Source: Bacteroidota bacterium (GTDB lineage Bacteria; Bacteroidota; Bacteroidia; Bacteroidales; B39-G9). Taken from it: a stretch of 10,539 bases of DNA. How positions within the stretch are numbered: the stretch's first letter is position 1; each line of letters opens with the position of its first letter. Below the pieces are notes generated by a model. It searched no databases. It was not told the origin of the DNA and worked only from the letters and a program-made list of their open reading frames with translations. Both the position numbers and the translations under genes were made by a program. The stretch covers positions 1 to 10,539 of the forward strand of contig QMPG01000080.1 of assembly GCA_003648455.1 (NCBI GenBank), written 5' to 3'. This document shows positions 6,887 through 10,539 of the stretch, piece by piece.

Positions 6887-8074
6887 TTATTCAACATAAA
6901 GCACTAATCCTTTAAGATATTCTCCTTCTGGATGATAAATATTAACCGGATGATCGGCAGGTTGTGTCAGTTGATGCAATATTTTAACTTTTCTTCCTGA
7001 TATTGCTGCTGCTGAAAAAACTGCTTCTCTAAAATGTTTCTTACTAACAGCTTGAGAACAAGAGAAAGTGAATAAAATTCCTCCCGGACGAATTTGTTCA
7101 AACGCACGAGTGTTAATTTTTTTGTAACCTTTCAAAGCATTGTTTAATGCTTTGTTATGTTTTGCAAATGCCGGAGGATCAAGTATAATAAGGTCGTATT
7201 TATCTTTTATGTCTTTTAAATAACTAAAAGCATCAACAGCAAAAGATTTATGTCTTGAAGTATCTGTAAAATTTAATGCAATGTTTTCGTCGGTAAGCTC
7301 AATTGCTTTGTTTGAGCTATCAACAGAGTGAACCAATTTTGCACCACCTTTCATTGCATAAACAGAAAATCCGCCGGTATATCCAAAAACATTTAAAACA
7401 GTTTTGTCTTTTGAGTAGTATTCAAGCAGTTTTCGATTTTCACGTTGGTCAATAAAGAAACCGGTTTTCTGTCCTTCTTTCCAGTCAACTCTAAATTTAT
7501 TGCCATATTCGCTTACAATATTTGTATTATTTTTTCCTAATAGATATTCGTTAGTTGCATTTATTTCTGATTTAAAAGGAATGGTTGTTTCACTTTTATC
7601 GTAAACAGCATTAAGTTTATCGCTAAATATGTTTTTTAAAGCTTTTGCAAAAGTTTGACGCTCAAGATACATACCAATTGAATGAAATTGAGTAACAGCA
7701 GTTCCGTTATAAAAGTCAATTATTGCACCGGGCATACCATCGCCTTCTCCATGTACTAATCTGAATACGTTTGTTTCTTTATTATCGATAAACCCAATTT
7801 TTTTTCTTAAATTATAAGCATTTTGTATTTTGTTTTCCCAAAAATCAGCATTTATTTCTGCTTTTTCAAAAGAAAATATTCTTACGGCTATTGTGCCAAT
7901 TTGATAATGCCCTAAAGCTAAAAATTCATTATGATTTGATACAACCTCTACAATATCACCTTCTTTTAAATTCCCTTTAATTAATTTTATTGCACCTGAA
8001 AAAATCCATGGATGATATCTATTAATTGATTGTTCTTTACCAGATTTTAATATAATTTTTGAATAATTATTCAT
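6887..8074 (-). CDS. rlmI: Class I SAM-dependent 23S rRNA cytosine methyltransferase, RlmI type
   Basis: It probably methylates C5 of a cytosine in 23S rRNA (m5C1962 in E. coli numbering) using S-adenosylmethionine. The 395-residue protein has an N-terminal PUA RNA-binding domain (about 1-75, with HPWIFSGAI at 21-29), a middle segment with VHGEGDGMPG at 107-116, and a C-terminal Rossmann methyltransferase: GFFIDQRENR at 205-214, SAM-binding NVFGYTGGFS at 228-237, acidic VDSS at 251-254, DPPAF at 299-303 and SCS at 338-340 with the probable catalytic C339. Length and order match the RlmI/COG1092 family. It is the last gene of the minus-strand cluster, 21 nt after the exonuclease, without its own visible promoter. 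The exact target base is inferred from the family; a related rRNA position cannot be excluded. Confidence 0.92.
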   Translation of the reverse strand: MNNYSKIILKSGKEQSINRYHPWIFSGAIKLIKGNLKEGDIVEVVSNHNEFLALGHYQIGTIAVRIFSFEKAEINADFWENKIQNAYNLRKKIGFIDNKETNVFRLVHGEGDGMPGAIIDFYNGTAVTQFHSIGMYLERQTFAKALKNIFSDKLNAVYDKSETTIPFKSEINATNEYLLGKNNTNIVSEYGNKFRVDWKEGQKTGFFIDQRENRKLLEYYSKDKTVLNVFGYTGGFSVYAMKGGAKLVHSVDSSNKAIELTDENIALNFTDTSRHKSFAVDAFSYLKDIKDKYDLIILDPPAFAKHNKALNNALKGYKKINTRAFEQIRPGGILFTFSCSQAVSKKHFREAVFSAAAISGRKVKILHQLTQPADHPVNIYHPEGEYLKGLVLYVE

Positions 8075-8095
8075 ATTAGCGTGTTTTACAATTTT

Positions 8096-8677
8096 TTATA
8101 TAGCACTTAATTTTTTATAAATTTTATAACAAATCCAAGCGTCGGTGGCAGCATAATTAAGTTGAGCTTCGGTTAGTGTTTCGTTTTCCCAGTTTGACAA
8201 TTGCTGAGCTTTCGAAATCTTTGATTTTAACACTATACCAGCCAATTTTTTCATACCATTATTTTCAATATTGAATTGTTTTACAAATTGTTGTAATTCA
8301 ACAAATGAGTTTGCCTCAAATTTATTTAGCTTTTGTAGTATTTTAATGTCATCTCTTATTGCAATACCAATTTTTAATGTTTTATCATCTGATAAAATCT
8401 CTTTAAGAGAATCAGGCAATCCAATTTTGTTTAATCTAAACAAATACGCTTTGTGTTCTGAAGATAATTGAAGTAGCGCCACTTTGTTTGTTCTTCCTTT
8501 TTTAAATGCAGGTCGCGTTTCTGTATCAAAGCCTAATATTCGTTCTTTTTTTAAATCAGCAATTATTGCTTCTAACTTCTTTTTGTTGTCAATTACAATT
8601 ATTTCTTCATTAAATTTTGTTAAAGGTAATTCGGCAATTTCTTCTTTTGTTATTTTACTTTGGTAAGAGTTATTCAT
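8096..8677 (-). CDS. DEDDy 3'-5' exonuclease, RNase D / WRN-exonuclease family
   Basis: A stand-alone exonuclease domain of 193 residues. The four acidic metal-binding positions are visible: Exo I FDTET with D51 and E53, Exo II GIAIRDDIKIL with D110 (D109 adjacent), and Exo III YAATD with Y175 and D179; the tyrosine four residues before the last aspartate makes it DEDDy. The family removes nucleotides from nucleic acid 3' ends; whether this member acts on DNA or RNA cannot be read from the sequence. It has no HRDC domain, unlike full RNase D, and is close in size to the nuclease part of eukaryotic WRN. Its ATG overlaps the end of the DUF5063 gene by 8 nt (GATGAATAA), so the two are probably translationally coupled. 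A recQ helicase gene lies two genes upstream. Confidence 0.92.
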   Translation of the reverse strand: MNNSYQSKITKEEIAELPLTKFNEEIIVIDNKKKLEAIIADLKKERILGFDTETRPAFKKGRTNKVALLQLSSEHKAYLFRLNKIGLPDSLKEILSDDKTLKIGIAIRDDIKILQKLNKFEANSFVELQQFVKQFNIENNGMKKLAGIVLKSKISKAQQLSNWENETLTEAQLNYAATDAWICYKIYKKLSAI

Positions 8678-9284
8678 CGTTGTCTAAATTCTCAAATTGT
8701 TGTGATATATTCCAGGAGTTTTTGTCTCTTTTTTTTGTTTCTGTATTTACATCTGTATTTAATTTTTTATCACCATAAACAATATGATGAATTGGTCTCA
8801 ATATATTTACTAAACGCTGTCCCCAATATTTTTTAAAATTATTTTTACACTCACATATAGCATCGTTCATCATCTCAATTGAACCAATGTTGTATAAACT
8901 GACATAGTCTTTTAGGTCTTGATAAATATCTGCAATGTTTTCTGCAATGCTTACTGAGGATGAATCTTCTTCTTCTTGCATTAATGGGTCGTAAACTTCT
9001 TTAAAAGTATCAAAATCGCTTAACAACAATTTTATGTTGTTATTAATTAACTCCCATTCTTCAAGACTAACAAACTTTTCGCTTCCCTCAGAACTTATAA
9101 TTTTGAGCTCGGGTAATAATGATGCCTTTAAATATAATAATGGTAATATTTTTTGAATTTTTACAAAAAAATCTTTTTGACTTCCTTTATAAGCTTTTTC
9201 AATAAAAGAGCAATATTCATTAGCCACAGTAGTAAATTCAAGCACGTTCTTTGAATAAACAATATTATCAATATTTTTTCCCAT
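8670..9284 (-). CDS. DUF5063 domain-containing protein, function unknown
   Basis: A 204-residue protein recognised as DUF5063 from features such as IVYSKNVLEFTTVANEYC near the N-terminus, ILPLLYLKASLLPE, ENIADIYQDLKDYV, and NFKKYWGQRLVN with a following histidine pair near the C-terminus. It looks cytoplasmic, helical and acidic in its middle (EEEDSSS), with no signal peptide, membrane segment or catalytic motif I can name. I chose the ATG at 9284. The frame extends to a TTG at 9320, but a TACTTTTG promoter-like element (9313-9306) lies inside that extension and the extra residues are not family-like. It stands between recQ (89 nt upstream) and the exonuclease (8-nt overlap), so a link to nucleic-acid processing is possible but unproven. 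Confidence 0.85.
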   Translation of the reverse strand: MGKNIDNIVYSKNVLEFTTVANEYCSFIEKAYKGSQKDFFVKIQKILPLLYLKASLLPELKIISSEGSEKFVSLEEWELINNNIKLLLSDFDTFKEVYDPLMQEEEDSSSVSIAENIADIYQDLKDYVSLYNIGSIEMMNDAICECKNNFKKYWGQRLVNILRPIHHIVYGDKKLNTDVNTETKKRDKNSWNISQQFENLDNDE

Positions 9285-9305
9285 AAGATTTGTAATAATT
9301 TTTTG

Positions 9306-9313
9306 CAAAAGTA
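9306..9313 (-). promoter_or_regulatory. Candidate -7 element TACTTTTG upstream of DUF5063 gene
   Basis: An exact TAnnTTTG match on the minus strand, 21 nt before the ATG at 9284, identical to the inner element upstream of cysD. No clear TTTG -33 element is seen. It would let the DUF5063-exonuclease-methyltransferase unit be transcribed apart from recQ. Confidence 0.4.
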
Positions 9314-9336
9314 ATAACAATTAAAGAATAACCATA

Positions 9337-9364
9337 AAAGTTTAAACTTTATACTTTAAACTTT
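9337..9364 (-). repeat. AAAGTTTAAA-type direct repeat and palindrome after recQ
   Basis: TTTAAACTTT occurs at 9341-9350 and 9355-9364 (14-bp period), and 9337-9350 is the perfect palindrome AAAGTTTAAACTTT. It begins 9 nt after the recQ stop. On the transcribed strand it resembles the repeat after the histidine kinase at 6288-6331. It may act as a weak terminator or 3'-end hairpin. Confidence 0.5.
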
Positions 9365-9373
9365 CATCTTCGC

Positions 9374-10539
9374 CTACGTCCACCTTAGTTTTTTATTTTC
9401 TGTGTATTTCACTTTGTCATTATCGAGAAGCCATTGAATAACTTTGAGTATTTTGTCTTCTTTTTTAATCGATATATTATCAACCAAAAAGTCGACAGTA
9501 GAGTTTTTTTCAATTAAAATTTTTTTTAGTTCTTCTAAAATTAAATCAAATTCGTACTTGCTTAAATTTAGTTCGTTTCTTTTTTGACAAACATCACATT
9601 TGCCACAGCGATAGGCGTTTTTTTCACCAAAATAATTTAATAGTAGCTGACTTCTACATTTGTTATCACTCTCTGCATAGTTTAGCATAGCTTCTATTCT
9701 TTGAGTAAATCTGACTTTTCTGTCATGGTAGTTTGCTTTCGAGATAAATAAAGCTTTTTCTTCCAAACGTTGTTCGGTGTAAATAATTAAGGGTGTCTTT
9801 TTTTGAGGGATATATCTTATAACTTTGTTATTATTAAGTCCTTGCAAGTATTTTCTTATTGTTTTGATATCTGTATTAGATTTTTTTGCCAATACTCTTT
9901 CGTCAATAGCAACAAAATTATTAAAAACTCCTGTATATGATCGAAGCAAAAGTTTAATAAAGCTATCATAATTCGCATTTGCAACCTGAAATTTATATAA
10001 GTCATTTTTGTTATACAAGAAATGAATTTTTGAAGGATTATCCAATTCTTCGGTAAGCTGAATATAACCTTCTCTCTCAAGAATTTTTAAGCAGTTATAT
10101 GCAATTAATATATTGAATTTATATTGAGATGAAAAATCGATTAAATTAAAATCGAGAACTAAATCTTTTCCCGAACCAATGGCTATTTGAAAGTAGTTAC
10201 CCAAAGCATTATATACTTGTACAATTTTTTTAATATCGGGAAACGACCTGTCAATTCTTTGCTTAAGTTTTATTTTATCTAAATTATGATAAAGAATTAC
10301 GGAATATGCTTTTTTACCGTCTCGTCCGGCTCTTCCTGCTTCTTGAAAATAAGCCTCAATAGAGTCGGGTAAATCAAGGTGAACTACAATTCTTACGTCA
10401 GATTTGTCAATACCCATTCCAAAAGCATTGGTTGAAACAATAACTCGTGTTTTTCCCGATTTCCATGCTTGTTGTTTTCTTTCACGGCTTTCATTATTTA
10501 ATCCTGCATGGTAGTAATCTGCCGAAATTTTATTCTTTA
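9374..10539 (-). CDS. recQ: ATP-dependent DNA helicase RecQ (C-terminal part; 5' end beyond window)
   Basis: A 3'-5' superfamily 2 DNA helicase of recombination and fork repair. The frame is open to the right window edge, so 387 C-terminal residues are seen; the internal ATG at 10417 is not the start. Visible helicase motifs are ADYYHAGL (residues 6-13 of the visible part), VIVSTNAFGMGIDKSDVR (motif V, 32-49) and QEAGRAGRDG (motif VI, 65-74). Zinc-binding cysteines stand at 294, 311, 314 and 317 (C-x16-C-x2-C-x2-C), the spacing of E. coli RecQ. About 220 residues separate motif VI from the first zinc cysteine, far more than the roughly 50 in E. coli RecQ, and only 70 residues follow the last cysteine, so there is no HRDC domain and any winged helix there is short. 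The ATPase motifs I-III lie outside the window. DUF5063, exonuclease and rRNA methyltransferase genes follow. Confidence 0.95.
   Translation of the reverse strand, partial: KNKISADYYHAGLNNESRERKQQAWKSGKTRVIVSTNAFGMGIDKSDVRIVVHLDLPDSIEAYFQEAGRAGRDGKKAYSVILYHNLDKIKLKQRIDRSFPDIKKIVQVYNALGNYFQIAIGSGKDLVLDFNLIDFSSQYKFNILIAYNCLKILEREGYIQLTEELDNPSKIHFLYNKNDLYKFQVANANYDSFIKLLLRSYTGVFNNFVAIDERVLAKKSNTDIKTIRKYLQGLNNNKVIRYIPQKKTPLIIYTEQRLEEKALFISKANYHDRKVRFTQRIEAMLNYAESDNKCRSQLLLNYFGEKNAYRCGKCDVCQKRNELNLSKYEFDLILEELKKILIEKNSTVDFLVDNISIKKEDKILKVIQWLLDNDKVKYTENKKLRWT

Noticed and set aside
8271..8666. Two plus-strand open frames (66 and 60 codons) antisense to the exonuclease
   Set aside because: Both are inside a gene with intact catalytic motifs and show no signs of being coding.
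9285..9320. Upstream TTG start for the DUF5063 gene
   Set aside because: It would put a promoter-like TACTTTTG inside the coding sequence and adds 12 residues that do not resemble the family; ATG at 9284 is preferred.

Overview
The window is strongly AT-rich bacterial chromosome and looks like a member of the Bacteroidota. The signs are Bacteroidetes-type -7 promoter elements (TAnnTTTG) upstream of several genes, almost no Shine-Dalgarno sequences, a DUF5063 gene, a RecQ of the layout I associate with Bacteroidota, and hairpin-rich AT repeats between genes. The genus cannot be told from the sequence alone.

Left part (1-3610): an assimilatory sulfate module arranged divergently. cysD and cysN (the two ATP sulfurylase subunits) run on the minus strand as an operon. 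A cysH-type reductase runs on the plus strand from the other side of a 529-bp spacer. CysN has no fused APS kinase, no cysC is in the window, and the reductase carries the CC...CxxC iron-sulfur motif. Together these suggest the short route: sulfate to APS (CysDN), then APS directly to sulfite (CysH). Sulfite reductase is not in the window.

Middle (3611-6886): one large membrane sensor histidine kinase (two tandem Cache units outside the membrane, then PAS, HisKA and HATPase), with no response regulator beside it. It is flanked by hairpins. The 603-bp spacer after it holds terminator-like hairpins and several short repeats but no gene I can support.

Right part (6887-10539): a minus-strand cluster in transcription order: recQ helicase (5' part outside the window), a DUF5063 protein, a DEDDy 3'-5' exonuclease of the RNase D/WRN family, and an RlmI-type 23S rRNA cytosine methyltransferase. 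The last three are tightly packed (8-nt overlap, then 21-nt gap), while DUF5063 is 89 nt after recQ and may have its own promoter. A RecQ helicase next to a WRN-type exonuclease resembles the two halves of the eukaryotic WRN protein, and is the most interesting functional association here.

I found no CRISPR array, no tRNA or rRNA, no intact transposase and no clearly new defence system. The less ordinary signals are the repeat/hairpin composites in the two long spacers, the cysH promoter that overlaps its apparent start, and the helicase-exonuclease cluster.
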